Positions 32,172-43,600 of a stretch of DNA of 49,892 nt are shown piece by piece. The DNA comes from Flavobacteria bacterium RIFCSPLOWO2_12_FULL_35_11 (lineage in GTDB: Bacteria > Bacteroidota > Bacteroidia > Flavobacteriales > Flavobacteriaceae). Every line of letters begins with the position of its first letter. The stretch's first letter is position 1. The notes below the pieces were generated by a model, which was not told the DNA's origin, did not search any database, and saw nothing but the letters and a program-made list of their open reading frames with translations. The translations under genes and the position numbers were made by a program. The stretch is taken from assembly GCA_001800975.1 (NCBI GenBank), contig MGWK01000029.1:1-49892 (forward strand). The letters are read 5' to 3'.

Positions 32172-33359
32172 ATGGCAAAAGCAACCTTTGATCGTTCAAA
32201 ACCACATTTAAACATTGGGACTATTGGACACGTTGATCACGGTAAAACAACTTTAACAGCTGCTATTACTGTAGTATTAGCAGAAAAAGGATTTTGTGAA
32301 GTAAAAAACTTTGATCAAATTTATAACGCTCCGGAGGAGAAAGAAAGAGGTATCACTATCAATACCGCACACGTAGAGTATTCTACATCAAATCGTCACT
32401 ACGCTCACGTTGACTGTCCAGGTCACGCGGATTACGTGAAAAACATGGTAACTGGTGCTGCCCAAATGGACGGTGCTATTATTGTGGTTGCTGCAACAGA
32501 CGGACCAATGCCTCAAACTAGAGAGCATATCTTATTAGGTCGTCAGGTTGGTATTCCAAGATTGGTTGTATTCATGAATAAAGTGGATATGGTTGATGAT
32601 GAAGAGTTATTGGAACTTGTAGAAATGGAAATCAGAGATTTATTGTCTTTCTATGACTATGACGGTGACAACACTCCAGTTATTCAAGGATCTGCTTTAG
32701 GAGCTTTAAACAAAGAGCCTAAATGGATGGAAAAAATTATGGAATTGATGGATGCAGTTGACACTTGGATTGAATTGCCAACTCGTGATATTGATAAACC
32801 ATTCCTTATGCCAGTTGAAGATGTATTCTCAATTACTGGTCGTGGAACAGTTGCAACTGGTCGTATTGAAACAGGAATTGCAAACACTGGTGATATCATT
32901 GATATAATTGGTATGGGAGCTGAAAAATTAACTTCTACCATTACAGGAGTTGAAATGTTCCGTAAAATATTAGACAGAGGTGAAGCTGGAGATAACGTTG
33001 GTCTTTTATTAAGAGGTATTGCAAAAGAAGATATCAAAAGAGGAATGGTAATCTGTAAAAAAGGTTCTGTAACTCCACACGGTAAATTCAAAGCTGAGGT
33101 TTACGTTCTTAAAAAAGAAGAAGGTGGTCGTCACACGCCATTCCATAACAACTACCGTCCACAGTTCTATGTTAGAACAACGGATGTAACTGGTACAATT
33201 ACTTTACCAGAAGGAGTTGAAATGGTTATGCCTGGGGATAACTTAACAATTAAAGTAGATTTACATCAACCAATCGCATTAAACGTAGGTTTACGTTTTG
33301 CAATCCGTGAAGGCGGTAGAACAGTTGGTGCAGGTCAGGTTACAGAATTATTAGATTAA
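32172..33359 (+). CDS. tuf: Translation elongation factor Tu
   Basis: A 395-residue GTPase delivering aminoacyl-tRNA to the ribosome. G1 GHVDHGKT, G2 [14 protein letters not shown]3 DCPGHADY and G4 NKVDMVDD are all present, followed by domains II and III ending [11 protein letters not shown]. It sits in the classical tRNA-tuf-tRNA-Trp-secE-nusG arrangement, 63 bases after the last tRNA. Confidence 0.98.
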   Translation: MAKATFDRSKPHLNIGTIGHVDHGKTTLTAAITVVLAEKGFCEVKNFDQIYNAPEEKERGITINTAHVEYSTSNRHYAHVDCPGHADYVKNMVTGAAQMDGAIIVVAATDGPMPQTREHILLGRQVGIPRLVVFMNKVDMVDDEELLELVEMEIRDLLSFYDYDGDNTPVIQGSALGALNKEPKWMEKIMELMDAVDTWIELPTRDIDKPFLMPVEDVFSITGRGTVATGRIETGIANTGDIIDIIGMGAEKLTSTITGVEMFRKILDRGEAGDNVGLLLRGIAKEDIKRGMVICKKGSVTPHGKFKAEVYVLKKEEGGRHTPFHNNYRPQFYVRTTDVTGTITLPEGVEMVMPGDNLTIKVDLHQPIALNVGLRFAIREGGRTVGAGQVTELLD

Positions 33360-33388
33360 TAATATACACCTGATACAAGATAAATTAT

Positions 33389-33420
33389 AGGTGCTTCTTT
33401 TAAGAGGGGCACCTTGTATT
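33389..33420 (+). terminator. Hairpin between tuf and tRNA-Trp (attenuator or processing site)
   Basis: AGGTGCTTCTT (33389-33399) pairs with AGAGGGGCACCT (to 33414), about 10 pairs including G-T wobbles, followed by TGTATTT. The T-tract is weak, so partial termination or RNA processing before tRNA-Trp is more likely than full termination. Confidence 0.5.
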
Positions 33421-33421
33421 T

Positions 33422-33494
33422 ACGGGTGTAGCTCAGTTGGTAGAGCACTGGTCTCCAAAACCAGGTGTCGGGAGTTCGAGTCTCTCCACCCGTG
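33422..33494 (+). tRNA. tRNA-Trp (CCA anticodon)
   Basis: 73 bases. Acceptor arms ACGGGTG and CACCCGT with discriminator G. Anticodon stem CTGGT/ACCAG encloses CTCCAAA, anticodon CCA. Its 3' 16-17 bases are duplicated twice downstream as part of a tandem repeat. Confidence 0.95.
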
Positions 33495-33627
33495 CGAATA
33501 AAAAAAAGTGGTGCGAGAAGTTTATCCTGAGCGTAGTCGAAGGAAGTCTCTCCACCCGTGCGAATAATAAAAAGTGGTGCGAGAAGTTTATCCTGAGCAT
33601 AGTCGAAGGAAGTCTCTCCACCCGTGC
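33479..33627 (+). repeat. 66-bp tandem repeat containing the tRNA-Trp 3' end
   Basis: Two complete 66-bp units (33479-33544 and 33545-33610, 64 of 66 positions identical) plus a 17-base partial third (33611-33627). Each begins with AGTCTCTCCACCCGTGC, the 3' end of tRNA-Trp, continues with an A-rich stretch and ends in TTTATCCTGAGCGTAGTCGA plus AGGA. The third partial copy ends 13 bases before the secE start. Confidence 0.95.
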
Positions 33628-33640
33628 AAAATTTGAAAAG

Positions 33641-33829
33641 ATGAATTTAATCAATTACATAAAAGACTCATTTGAAGAGTTACGCAATAAAGTCTCCTGG
33701 ATTTCTTGGGAAGAAGCTCAAAAATCGACTGTTGTTGTTGCTGTATTTACAGTTTTATTTGCGATAGCGGTATTTGCTGTAGATAAAGCCTTTCAAACAG
33801 TTTTAACTGAATATTTTAAACTATTTTAA
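33641..33829 (+). CDS. secE: Preprotein translocase subunit SecE
   Basis: A 62-residue protein from the ATG at 33641 (MNLINYIKDSFEELRNKVSW). It has the amphipathic helix with conserved VSWISWEEAQKST and a single membrane helix (about residues 32-53), the minimal SecE form. An open frame extends upstream to 33437 but runs through tRNA-Trp and the 66-bp repeats, whose length is a multiple of three, so the longer start is an artefact. nusG follows after 15 bases. Confidence 0.95.
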   Translation: MNLINYIKDSFEELRNKVSWISWEEAQKSTVVVAVFTVLFAIAVFAVDKAFQTVLTEYFKLF

Positions 33830-33844
33830 TTAGTAAAATTTAGT

Positions 33845-34396
33845 ATGACAGATTCTGTTAAAAAATGGTACGTTGTTAGAGCAATTGGCGGTCAAGAAAA
33901 TAAGGTAAAAACTTATATTGAGAACGAAATTGCCCGTTTAGGCATGACTGATTATGTTGATAGAGTCCTTGTACCTTCAGAAAAAGTGATTCAAGTGCGT
34001 AATGGAAAGAAAATAAACAAAGAACGCGTTTATTTCCCAGGTTATGTAATGATTGAAGCAAACTTAAGTGGTGAACTTCCACACATCATCAAATCAATAC
34101 CCGGAGTTATCGGATTTTTAGGAGAGGTTAAAGGAGGAGATCCCGTACCTATGAGGAAATCGGAAATAAACAGAATGCTGGGTAAAGTTGATGAGTTATC
34201 AGTTCAAAATGATAATGTCGCAATTCCGTTTATTGTTGGAGAAACAGTAAAAGTAATTGACGGACCATTTAATGGTTTTGATGGCACTATTGAAAAAATA
34301 AATGAAGAAAAACGTAAACTTGAAGTAATGGTTAAGATTTTTGGCAGAAAAACGCCACTGGAATTAAGTTACATGCAAGTTGAAAAAATTTCATAA
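33845..34396 (+). CDS. nusG: Transcription termination/antitermination factor NusG
   Basis: A 183-residue protein with the N-terminal NGN domain (KKWYVVRAIGGQENKVKTY, residues about 6-24), which binds the RNA polymerase clamp, and a C-terminal KOW domain (GETVKVIDGPFNGFDGTIEK, about 135-154), which contacts Rho or ribosomal protein uS10. Length and position after secE are standard. Confidence 0.97.
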   Translation: MTDSVKKWYVVRAIGGQENKVKTYIENEIARLGMTDYVDRVLVPSEKVIQVRNGKKINKERVYFPGYVMIEANLSGELPHIIKSIPGVIGFLGEVKGGDPVPMRKSEINRMLGKVDELSVQNDNVAIPFIVGETVKVIDGPFNGFDGTIEKINEEKRKLEVMVKIFGRKTPLELSYMQVEKIS

Positions 34397-34416
34397 TTGT
34401 TACAGAAATAATGGAG

Positions 34417-34451
34417 ATATTATGCATTGGCTTCCAATTTATGCATAATAT
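34417..34451 (+). promoter_or_regulatory. Leader hairpin upstream of rplK
   Basis: ATATTATGCAT (34417-34427) and ATGCATAATAT (34441-34451) are perfect inverted arms, with a smaller ATTGG/CCAAT stem (34426-34430 with 34434-34438) nested inside. It lies 18 bases before rplK. In many bacteria uL1 represses rplK-rplA by binding such a leader, so this is a candidate uL1 target. Confidence 0.45.
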
Positions 34452-34469
34452 ATAATTTAAGATTTAAAG

Positions 34470-34913
34470 ATGGCAAAAGAAATTAGTAAAGTAGTAAAAT
34501 TACAGGTTAAAGGAGGTGCTGCTAACCCATCACCACCAGTTGGACCTGCTTTGGGTGCTGCCGGGGTTAATATTATGGAGTTCTGTAAGCAATTTAATGC
34601 AAGAACTCAAGACAAACAAGGAAAAATCTTACCAGTAGCAATTACTGTTTATAAAGACAAATCTTTCGAGTTTGTTGTGAAAACTCCACCAGCGGCTATG
34701 CAAATTATGGAAGCTGCTAAAGCAAAAAAAGGGTCTTCTGAGCCAAACCGTAACAAGGTGGCTACAGTAACCTGGGATCAATTAAGAGTTATTGCTGAAG
34801 ATAAAATGCAAGATTTAAATGCATTTACAATCGAATCTGCTATGCTTATGATAGCTGGTACAGCACGCTCAATGGGTGTTAATGTAAGTGGAGAAGCTCC
34901 TATAAAAAAATAA
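34470..34913 (+). CDS. rplK: 50S ribosomal protein uL11
   Basis: A 147-residue protein with the proline-rich N-terminal [19 protein letters not shown] block and the C-terminal rRNA-binding domain ending [10 protein letters not shown]. It binds the GTPase-associated centre of 23S rRNA. It begins the rplK-A-J-L run. Confidence 0.98.
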   Translation: MAKEISKVVKLQVKGGAANPSPPVGPALGAAGVNIMEFCKQFNARTQDKQGKILPVAITVYKDKSFEFVVKTPPAAMQIMEAAKAKKGSSEPNRNKVATVTWDQLRVIAEDKMQDLNAFTIESAMLMIAGTARSMGVNVSGEAPIKK

Positions 34914-34926
34914 AACAGTTATTAAA

Positions 34927-35616
34927 ATGGCAAAATTAACTAAAAAGCAAAAAGAAGCACATGCTAAGATTGATAAAAATCAGGCATACTCTTTAAAAGA
35001 CGCTTCCGCTTTAGTAAAAGAAATTACAAGTGTAAATTTCGATGCATCTATTGATATAGCTGTTAGATTGGGTGTAGATCCTCGTAAAGCGAATCAAATG
35101 GTTCGTGGCGTTGTTACGTTACCACACGGAACCGGAAAAGATGTTAAAGTATTGGCATTGGTAACTCCAGATAAAGAAGCTGAAGCCTTAGAAGCTGGCG
35201 CTGATTATGTTGGATTGGATGACTACCTTCAAAAAATTAAAGATGGTTGGACTGATGTGGATGTTATTATCACTATGCCAAGTGTTATGGGTAAATTAGG
35301 TCCCTTAGGTCGTATTTTAGGACCAAGAGGTTTAATGCCAAACCCTAAAACTGGAACAGTGACTATGGACGTTGCAAAAGCAGTAAAAGAAGTTAAAGCT
35401 GGTAAAATTGATTTTAAAGTCGACAAAACCGGTATTGTACATGCAGGTATTGGGAAAGCGTCATTTGATGCCGAACAAATTATTGATAATGCACATGAAA
35501 TCATCAATACTTTGGTAAAACTTAAGCCTACAACGGCAAAAGGAACTTACATCAAAAGTATTTATCTTTCTAGTACAATGAGCCCTGGAGTGAATATTGA
35601 CACAAAATCAGTTTAA
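34927..35616 (+). CDS. rplA: 50S ribosomal protein uL1
   Basis: A 229-residue two-domain protein forming the L1 stalk, which helps release deacylated tRNA. Conserved blocks are [28 protein letters not shown] and the C-terminal SSTMSPGV. It follows rplK after 13 bases. uL1 commonly autoregulates this operon by binding its leader. Confidence 0.98.
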   Translation: MAKLTKKQKEAHAKIDKNQAYSLKDASALVKEITSVNFDASIDIAVRLGVDPRKANQMVRGVVTLPHGTGKDVKVLALVTPDKEAEALEAGADYVGLDDYLQKIKDGWTDVDVIITMPSVMGKLGPLGRILGPRGLMPNPKTGTVTMDVAKAVKEVKAGKIDFKVDKTGIVHAGIGKASFDAEQIIDNAHEIINTLVKLKPTTAKGTYIKSIYLSSTMSPGVNIDTKSV

Positions 35617-35638
35617 TTAAAGTTAAAACTTAGTAATT

Positions 35639-36154
35639 ATGACGAGAGAAGAAAAATCACAAGTAATAGAAGCTTTAACAACCAAGTTAACTGAAGGAAA
35701 GGTAATCTATTTTGCAGATATATCAGGGTTAAATGCTTTGCAAACATCTAATTTACGCAGAGCCTGTTTTAAAGCAAACATAAAACTGGCTGTTGTTAAA
35801 AACACATTGCTTGGCAAAGCAATGGACAAATCTGATAAAGATTTTGGAGATTTACAATCGATATTAAAAGGGAACACCTCTTTAATGATATCTGAATCAA
35901 GTAATGCTCCTGCTAAATTAATTAAAGATTTCAGAAAAAAATCACTTATTCCTTTGTTAAAAGGAGCTTATGTTGAAGAAGCAACTTATATTGGAGACAA
36001 TCAATTAGAAGCTTTAGTTAACATAAAATCTAAAGAACAAGTTATTGGAGACATTATCGGTTTATTACAATCGCCTGCTAAAAATGTTATTTCAGCATTG
36101 CAATCGGGAGGTAATAAATTATCTGGAATTCTTACAACTTTATCAGAAAAATAA
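35639..36154 (+). CDS. rplJ: 50S ribosomal protein uL10
   Basis: A 171-residue base of the L7/L12 stalk. The N-terminal rRNA-binding domain (TREEKSQVIEALTTKL) is followed by the C-terminal helix (about residues 140-168) that binds bL12 dimers. It starts 22 bases after rplA, so there is no room for a large uL10 leader of the kind seen in other phyla. Confidence 0.97.
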   Translation: MTREEKSQVIEALTTKLTEGKVIYFADISGLNALQTSNLRRACFKANIKLAVVKNTLLGKAMDKSDKDFGDLQSILKGNTSLMISESSNAPAKLIKDFRKKSLIPLLKGAYVEEATYIGDNQLEALVNIKSKEQVIGDIIGLLQSPAKNVISALQSGGNKLSGILTTLSEK

Positions 36155-36200
36155 ATACGCGCACTAAATAAACTAAATAATAAAATTTAAACAAAGAGAA

Positions 36201-36578
36201 ATGGCAGATTTAAAAGATTTCGCAGAGAAACTTGTTAACTTAACAGTTAAAGAAGTAAATGAGTTGGCTAAAATATTAAAAGATGAATACGGTATTGAAC
36301 CAGCAGCTGCAGTAGCAGTAGCAGGTCCAGCAGCAGCAGCAGGCAGTGATGACGAAGCTGAAGTAAAAACTGAATTCGATGTAATTTTAAAAGCAGCTGG
36401 AGACTCTAAATTAGCAGTCGTTAAATTAGTTAAAGAATTAACAGGTTTAGGACTTAAAGAAGCTAAAGCTATTGTGGATGCTGCACCAGCACCAATAAAA
36501 GAAGGTATTTCTAAAGATGAAGCAGAAGGATTAAAAGCTGCATTAGAAGAAGCTGGAGCTGAGGTTGAGCTTAAATAA
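36201..36578 (+). CDS. rplL: 50S ribosomal protein bL12 (L7/L12)
   Basis: A 125-residue protein with an N-terminal dimerisation domain, an Ala/Val-rich hinge (about residues 34-52) and the C-terminal factor-binding domain ([20 protein letters not shown]). It recruits translational GTPases to the ribosome. A strong hairpin lies between this gene and rpoB. Confidence 0.98.
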   Translation: MADLKDFAEKLVNLTVKEVNELAKILKDEYGIEPAAAVAVAGPAAAAGSDDEAEVKTEFDVILKAAGDSKLAVVKLVKELTGLGLKEAKAIVDAAPAPIKEGISKDEAEGLKAALEEAGAEVELK

Positions 36579-36603
36579 GCTTTCATTAGCTAACACAATT
36601 TAG

Positions 36604-36638
36604 GGTTTAGGTCTGGGTGAAAGCCTCAGACCTAAACC
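36604..36638 (+). terminator. rplL-rpoB intercistronic hairpin (attenuator candidate)
   Basis: GGTTTAGGTCTG (36604-36615) pairs perfectly with CAGACCTAAACC (36627-36638), 12 bp with an 11-base loop, followed by GTTTTGTG. It has the look of a leaky terminator or an RNase processing site, at the same junction where other bacteria attenuate rpoB. Confidence 0.65.
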
Positions 36639-36700
36639 GTTTTGTGTATATATTCGTTCTTATATTTTCATAGTTTTTATTAACTTAAAGTTTTTGTCCA

Positions 36701-39700
36701 TTGGCAACAAAAAAAATCACCGAAAGAATTAACTTCGCATCAGCTAAATTGGTAATGGAATATCCGGATTTTTTAGATATTCAGGTAAAATCATTTCAAG
36801 ATTTTTTTCAACTAAAAACCAAAGCTGACGAAAGAAGTACCGAAGGATTATATAAAACCTTCCTCGATAACTTCCCAATTAGTGATACTCGTAACCAATT
36901 TGTGTTAGAGTTTTTGGACTACTTTGTAGATCCACCTAGATATTCAATTCAAGAATGTATCGAAAGAGGTTTGACTTATTGCGTGCCTTTAAAAGCGCGT
37001 TTAAAACTCTATTGTACTGATCCTGAGCACGAAGATTTTGAAACGATTGTGCAAGATGTTTATCTTGGCACAATTCCATATATGACACACAGCGGTACCT
37101 TTGTAATCAATGGCGCCGAAAGGGTTGTAGTTTCTCAATTGCATCGTTCTCCAGGGGTATTCTTCGGGCAGTCATTCCACGCAAATGGAACAAAATTATA
37201 TTCAGCCAGGGTAATTCCTTTTAAAGGTTCTTGGATAGAATTTGCAACTGATATCAATCAAGTAATGTATGCTTATATTGATAGAAAGAAAAAATTGCCG
37301 GTAACCACTTTGTTCAGAGCTATTGGTTATGAAAGAGATAAAGATATTTTGGAGATTTTTGATCTTGCTGAAGAAATTAAAGTTTCCAAAAGCGGACTTA
37401 AAAAATATATAGGCAGAAAACTTGCCGCACGTGTTTTAAAAACTTGGTTTGAAGATTTTGTTGATGAAGATACCGGCGAAGTAGTTTCTATTGAAAGAAA
37501 TGAAATCGTATTGGACCGTGATACCATTTTAGAAAAAGATCAAATTGAAGAAATTATTGAATCAGGTACCAAAACAATCCTGCTTCATAAAGAAGATAAT
37601 GAAATGGCCGATTATGCCATTATTCACAATACCTTACAAAAAGATCCAACAAACTCTGAAAAAGAAGCTGTTGAGCATATTTACAGACAGTTGCGTAACG
37701 CGGAACCGCCAGATTTCGAAACTGCAAAAGGTATTATTGATAAATTATTCTTCTCAGAACAACGTTACAATTTAGGTGAAGTTGGTCGTTACAGAATGAA
37801 CAAAAAGTTAGGACTGGATGTATCTGTTGATGCAAAAGTTTTAACGAAAGAAGATATTATTACCATTATCAAAAACTTGATAAAATTAGTCAATTCAAAA
37901 GCGGAAGTAGATGATATTGACCATTTATCAAACCGTCGTGTACGTACTGTTGGCGAGCAATTGGCCAGTCAGTTTGGCGTAGGTCTTTCCCGTATGGCAA
38001 GAACCATTCGCGAACGTATGAATGTACGTGATAATGAAGTATTTACACCAATTGATTTGATAAACGCCAAAACGTTGTCATCTGTCATCAATTCATTTTT
38101 TGGGACAAACCAATTGTCTCAATTTATGGACCAGACAAATCCATTGGCTGAGATTACGCACAAACGAAGATTATCGGCACTAGGACCTGGAGGTTTATCC
38201 AGAGAAAGAGCAGGATTTGAGGTTCGTGACGTTCACTTTACCCACTATGGCCGTTTATGTCCAATTGAAACTCCTGAGGGACCAAATATTGGTTTAATTT
38301 CCTCTTTGGCAGTTTTTGCAAAAGTGAATAATTTAGGATTTATTGAGACACCTTACAGAAAGGTAACCAATGGTCAGGTAAATATTGTAGATGAACCGTC
38401 TTATTTAAGTGCTGAAGAAGAAGAAGGAATGAAATTTGCCCAGTCAAATCTTCCTTTAGACAATGCAGGTAATTTTGTAAACGACAAAATAATTGTTCGT
38501 GAAGAAGCAGATTATCCGGTAGTTGACCCAAAAGTGGTGAATTATATGGATGTTGCTCCTAACCAAATCGCCTCAATATCGGCTTCTTTAATTCCATTTT
38601 TGGAGCATGATGATGCAAACCGTGCGTTGATGGGATCGAATATGATGCGTCAGGCAGTTCCTTTAATCAGTCCTGAAGCGCCAATTGTTGGTACAGGATT
38701 AGAGCGACGCGTTGCAAAAGATTCACGTATTTTAATCAATGCTGAAGGCGAAGGTACCGTTGAGTATGTTGATGCCAATACCATTAAAATTAAATATGAC
38801 AAAACTGATGAAGAGCGTATGGTTAGCTTCGACAGCGACAGCAAAACATACAATTTAATCAAGTTTAGAAAAACGAACCAAGGAACTTCAATCAACCTAA
38901 AACCTATTGTTAAAAAAGGTGACAGAGTTGAAGAAGGCCAAGTGCTTTGTGAAGGCTATGCCACACAAAACGGTGAATTGGCATTGGGAAGAAATATGAA
39001 GGTGGCTTTTATGCCTTGGAAAGGGTACAACTTTGAGGATGCGATTGTGATTTCCGAAAAAGTGGTAAAAGAAGACATTTTCACCTCTATTCACATTGAT
39101 GAATATTCATTGGAAGTTAGAGACACTAAATTAGGTGCTGAAGAATTGACAAACGACATTCCGAACGTTTCAGAAGAAGCTACAAAAGATTTGGATGAAA
39201 ATGGAATGATCCGTATTGGCGCTGAAGTAAAACCGGGAGATATTTTAATCGGTAAAATTACACCTAAAGGAGAATCTGATCCAACACCTGAAGAAAAATT
39301 ATTGAGAGCTATTTTTGGTGACAAAGCCGGTGACGTAAAAGATGCTTCGTTAAAAGCTTCTCCATCATTGCGTGGGGTTGTTATTGACAAGAAGTTATTT
39401 GAACGTGCCGTAAAAGACAAATCAAAAAGAGCAAAAGATAAAATCAGCATTACCAATTTAGAGCACAAGTATAGTGCAAAATTGGAGGATTTACGTACCG
39501 TTTTAACCGAAAAATTATTCAACTTAATCAGTGGAAAAACTTCTCAGGGAGTGATGAACGATTTGGGTGAAGAAATTCTTCAAAAAGGTAAAAAGTTTAC
39601 GTTAAAAATGTTGAATGCAGTTCCTGATTTTGCTTATTTAACTAGGGGAGTTTGGACTACAGATGACCATATTAATATGCTTGTGAATGAATTGATTCAC

Positions 39701-40516
39701 AATTATAAAATAAAAGTAAACGATTTACAAGGATCTTTACGTCGTGAGAAATTTACAGTTTCAGTAGGTGATGAATTGCCAGCAGGAATTTTAAAACTCG
39801 CCAAAATTTACATCGCTAAAAAACGTAAGTTAAAAGTGGGTGATAAAATGGCTGGACGTCACGGAAATAAAGGTATTGTTGCCCGTATTGTTCGTCAGGA
39901 AGATATGCCATTCTTAGAAGATGGAACTCCGGTTGATATCGTGTTGAACCCGCTTGGTGTGCCTTCACGTATGAATATTGGACAAATCTATGAAACAGTC
40001 CTTGGTTGGGCCGGTCAAAAACTTGGCAAAACATTTGCAACTCCAATTTTTGATGGAGCTAAAATTGACCAAATTAATCAGTTGATTGAAGATGCCGGAA
40101 TTCCAAAACATGGCCATACTTACTTATATGACGGTGGTACAGGAGAACGTTTTGACCAACCTGCAACTGTAGGCGTTATTTATATGATCAAATTAGGCCA
40201 TATGATTGATGACAAAATGCACGCTCGTTCAATTGGACCATACTCATTAATTACACAACAACCATTGGGCGGTAAAGCACAATTTGGAGGTCAGCGTTTT
40301 GGAGAGATGGAGGTTTGGGCACTTGAAGCTTATGGAGCATCAAGTACTTTACGCGAAATCTTAACAGTAAAATCTGATGATGTGTTGGGTAGGGCTAAAA
40401 CCTATGAGGCCATTGTAAAAGGTGATGAAATGCCAGAACCAGGATTACCTGAATCATTTAACGTATTAATGCACGAACTAAGAGGTCTTGGATTAGACGT
40501 TAGATTAGAGGAATAA
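36701..40516 (+). CDS. rpoB: DNA-directed RNA polymerase subunit beta
   Basis: A 1271-residue beta subunit starting with TTG at 36701 ([20 protein letters not shown]). An in-frame stop at 36686-36688 excludes an upstream start, and the next ATG (residue 19) would remove conserved sequence. The rifampicin region [11 protein letters not shown] (471-481) to [14 protein letters not shown] is wild type at the classical resistance positions. The active-site segment [20 protein letters not shown] and the C-terminal [13 protein letters not shown] are intact. It carries the usual Bacteroidota insertions. Confidence 0.98.
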   Translation: MATKKITERINFASAKLVMEYPDFLDIQVKSFQDFFQLKTKADERSTEGLYKTFLDNFPISDTRNQFVLEFLDYFVDPPRYSIQECIERGLTYCVPLKARLKLYCTDPEHEDFETIVQDVYLGTIPYMTHSGTFVINGAERVVVSQLHRSPGVFFGQSFHANGTKLYSARVIPFKGSWIEFATDINQVMYAYIDRKKKLPVTTLFRAIGYERDKDILEIFDLAEEIKVSKSGLKKYIGRKLAARVLKTWFEDFVDEDTGEVVSIERNEIVLDRDTILEKDQIEEIIESGTKTILLHKEDNEMADYAIIHNTLQKDPTNSEKEAVEHIYRQLRNAEPPDFETAKGIIDKLFFSEQRYNLGEVGRYRMNKKLGLDVSVDAKVLTKEDIITIIKNLIKLVNSKAEVDDIDHLSNRRVRTVGEQLASQFGVGLSRMARTIRERMNVRDNEVFTPIDLINAKTLSSVINSFFGTNQLSQFMDQTNPLAEITHKRRLSALGPGGLSRERAGFEVRDVHFTHYGRLCPIETPEGPNIGLISSLAVFAKVNNLGFIETPYRKVTNGQVNIVDEPSYLSAEEEEGMKFAQSNLPLDNAGNFVNDKIIVREEADYPVVDPKVVNYMDVAPNQIASISASLIPFLEHDDANRALMGSNMMRQAVPLISPEAPIVGTGLERRVAKDSRILINAEGEGTVEYVDANTIKIKYDKTDEERMVSFDSDSKTYNLIKFRKTNQGTSINLKPIVKKGDRVEEGQVLCEGYATQNGELALGRNMKVAFMPWKGYNFEDAIVISEKVVKEDIFTSIHIDEYSLEVRDTKLGAEELTNDIPNVSEEATKDLDENGMIRIGAEVKPGDILIGKITPKGESDPTPEEKLLRAIFGDKAGDVKDASLKASPSLRGVVIDKKLFERAVKDKSKRAKDKISITNLEHKYSAKLEDLRTVLTEKLFNLISGKTSQGVMNDLGEEILQKGKKFTLKMLNAVPDFAYLTRGVWTTDDHINMLVNELIHNYKIKVNDLQGSLRREKFTVSVGDELPAGILKLAKIYIAKKRKLKVGDKMAGRHGNKGIVARIVRQEDMPFLEDGTPVDIVLNPLGVPSRMNIGQIYETVLGWAGQKLGKTFATPIFDGAKIDQINQLIEDAGIPKHGHTYLYDGGTGERFDQPATVGVIYMIKLGHMIDDKMHARSIGPYSLITQQPLGGKAQFGGQRFGEMEVWALEAYGASSTLREILTVKSDDVLGRAKTYEAIVKGDEMPEPGLPESFNVLMHELRGLGLDVRLEE

Positions 40517-40526
40517 CAAAAAAAAG

Positions 40527-40558
40527 ATAGTCAGGAGGCAATTTTGCCTTCTGGCTAT
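40527..40558 (+). terminator. rpoB-rpoC intercistronic hairpin
   Basis: ATAGTCAGGAGGCA (40527-40540) pairs with TGCCTTCTGGCTAT (40545-40558) through 14 pairs, two of them G-T, around the loop ATTT. No strong T-tract follows, so an RNA processing or stabilising structure is more likely than a terminator. Confidence 0.55.
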
Positions 40559-40602
40559 TATATATTTTACAATTTTAAATTCGAATCCATTATTAATATA
40601 TT

Positions 40603-43600
40603 ATGGCCAGAAAAACCGATAATAAATACACTGTAAAAAAATTCAATAAAATTTCTATTGGATTGGCGTCTCCCGAAGTAATTCTTGAGAAATCAAATGG
40701 AGAAGTTTTAAAACCGGAAACTATAAATTACCGAACTCACAAACCTGAAAGAGATGGATTGTTTTGTGAGCGAATTTTTGGACCAATAAAAGATTTTGAA
40801 TGTGCTTGCGGAAAGTACAAGAGAATTCGCTATAAAGGAATAGTTTGTGACCGATGTGGTGTTGAAGTAACCGAGAAAAAAGTTCGTAGAGACAGAGTAG
40901 GACACATTAATTTGGTTGTTCCAGTTGCTCATATCTGGTATTTTAGATCATTGCCTAACAAAATGGGATACCTTTTAGGTTTGCCTTCAAAAAAGTTAGA
41001 CATGATTATTTACTACGAGCGTTATGTAGTTATTCAACCTGCCGGAGCTAAAAACGCCAGTGGCGATCCATTGCAAAAAATGGATTTCTTAACGGAAGAA
41101 GAATACTTGGATATTCTTGAATCATTCCCTAATGAAAATAGATATTTAGACGATAACGACCCAGAAAAGTTCATCGCTAAAATGGGTGCCGAATGTCTAA
41201 TTGATTTATTTAACCGTATCAATTTAGATGAATTGTCTTATGAATTGCGTCATAAAGCAAACACCGAAACATCTAAACAACGTAAAACAGAAGCATTAAA
41301 AAGACTTAACGTTGTTGAGGCTTTTAGAGATGCAGGTAAAAACAGAGAAAATCGTCCTGAATGGATGATTATGAAAGTGATTCCGGTGACACCGCCAGAA
41401 TTGCGTCCGTTGGTGCCGTTGGATGGTGGTCGTTTTGCCACTTCCGATTTAAATGATTTATACCGCAGGGTTATTATCAGAAACAATCGTTTAAAAAGAT
41501 TGGTTGAAATAAAAGCGCCTGAGGTAATTTTACGTAATGAAAAACGTATGTTGCAAGAATCTGTAGATTCATTGTTTGACAACACACGTAAATCTTCAGC
41601 AGTAAAAACTGAATCAAACCGTCCGTTAAAATCATTGTCAGATTCCTTAAAAGGTAAGCAAGGACGTTTCCGTCAAAACTTACTTGGAAAACGTGTTGAT
41701 TATTCTGCACGTTCTGTAATTGTTGTCGGACCAGAATTAAAATTATTCGAATGCGGATTGCCAAAAGATATGGCAGCTGAGTTGTACAAACCATTTGTAA
41801 TCAGAAAATTGATTGAAAGAGGGATTGTAAAAACAGTGAAATCTGCAAAGAAAATTATAGATAAAAGAGAACCTGTTGTATGGGATATTTTAGAAAATGT
41901 TTTAAAAGGACATCCTGTATTGTTAAACCGAGCCCCTACCTTACACCGTTTGGGTATTCAGGCTTTTCAACCAAAATTAATTGAAGGAAAGGCAATTCAG
42001 TTACACCCATTGGTTTGTACTGCATTCAATGCCGATTTTGATGGTGACCAAATGGCAGTTCATTTACCATTAGGCCCAGAAGCCATTTTAGAATGTCAAT
42101 TGTTGATGTTAGCATCACATAATATTTTAAACCCGGCTAACGGAGCGCCAATCACGGTGCCTTCTCAAGACATGGTTTTGGGATTGTATTATATGACCAA
42201 AGAAAGAAAATCCACTCCTGAACGCAAAGTAAAAGGTGAAGGATTGACTTTTTATTCTCCTGAAGAAGTAACCATTGCATTCAACGAAAAAGCTGTTGAA
42301 CTAAATGCGGTTATTAAAGTTAGAACAAAAGATTTTAACGCGGAAGGTGAATTGGTATCACAAATAATTGAAACAACTGTCGGCAGGGTTCTATTTAATG
42401 AAGTGGTGCCGGTAAAAGCAGGTTATGTCAATGAAGTTTTAAACAAGAAAAACTTAAGAGATATTATTGGGACAATTCTGAAACTTACAGATGTGCCAAC
42501 AACCGGAAAATTCCTTGATGACATGAAGGATATGGGATACAAATTTGCATTCCGTGGCGGCTTGTCATTCAGTTTGGGAGATATTATTATCCCGCCGGAA
42601 AAACATAAAATGATTGCTGATGCAAACGAACAAGTTGACGTTATTATAGCAAACTATAATATGGGTATGTTAACAAATAAAGAACGTTACAATCAGGTAA
42701 TTGATATTTGGGGATCTACAAACAACCGTTTAACTGAACTTTCAATGAAACGTTTGCGCGAAGACCAACAAGGATTTAACTCTGTGTTTATGATGCTAGA
42801 TTCTGGTGCAAGGGGTTCTAAAGAACAAATTCGTCAGCTAACAGGTATGCGTGGATTGATGGCGAAACCTAAAAAATCATCATCCGGCGGAGGAGAAATT
42901 ATTGAAAATCCAATTTTGTCGAACTTTAAAGAAGGTTTGTCAATTCTTGAATACTTTATTTCTACGCACGGTGCACGTAAAGGTTTGGCGGATACTGCTT
43001 TAAAAACAGCCGATGCGGGTTACTTAACACGTCGTTTGGTTGATGTTTCTCAAGATGTGATTATCAATGAAGTGGATTGTGGAACTTTAAGAGGTTTATT
43101 TGTTGAACCGCTTAAAAAGAATGATGAAATTGTTGAATCGTTAAGCGAAAGACTTGATGGCCGTGTATCGTTGCATGATGTTATCGATCCAATTACTGAA
43201 GAATTATTTGTGCGTTCAGGAGAAGAAATTTCTACTGAAATTGCGAAACGCATTGAAAATTCATCACTTGATGGGGTAGAAGTACGTTCTGCTTTAACTT
43301 GTGAATCAAAAAAAGGTATTTGTGCCAAATGTTATGGGCATAGCTTATCAACAAGAAAAATGGTACAAATTGGAGAAGCAGTTGGCGTTGTTGCGGCACA
43401 GTCAATTGGGGAACCAGGTACACAGTTAACCTTGAGAACATTCCACGTTGGAGGGGTTGCAGGAAATATTTCTGAAGAAAACAGCTTAAATGCAAGACTT
43501 TCAGGAGTTGCTTCCATAGATGATTTAAAAACTGTTACAGGCAAAGACAATGATGGAAATGTTGTGAATATCGTTATTTCAAGAACATCTGAGATTAAAG

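Noticed and set aside
38111-38210. Rifampicin resistance mutation in rpoB
   Set aside because: The residues at the classical positions ([17 protein letters not shown]) match the sensitive form.
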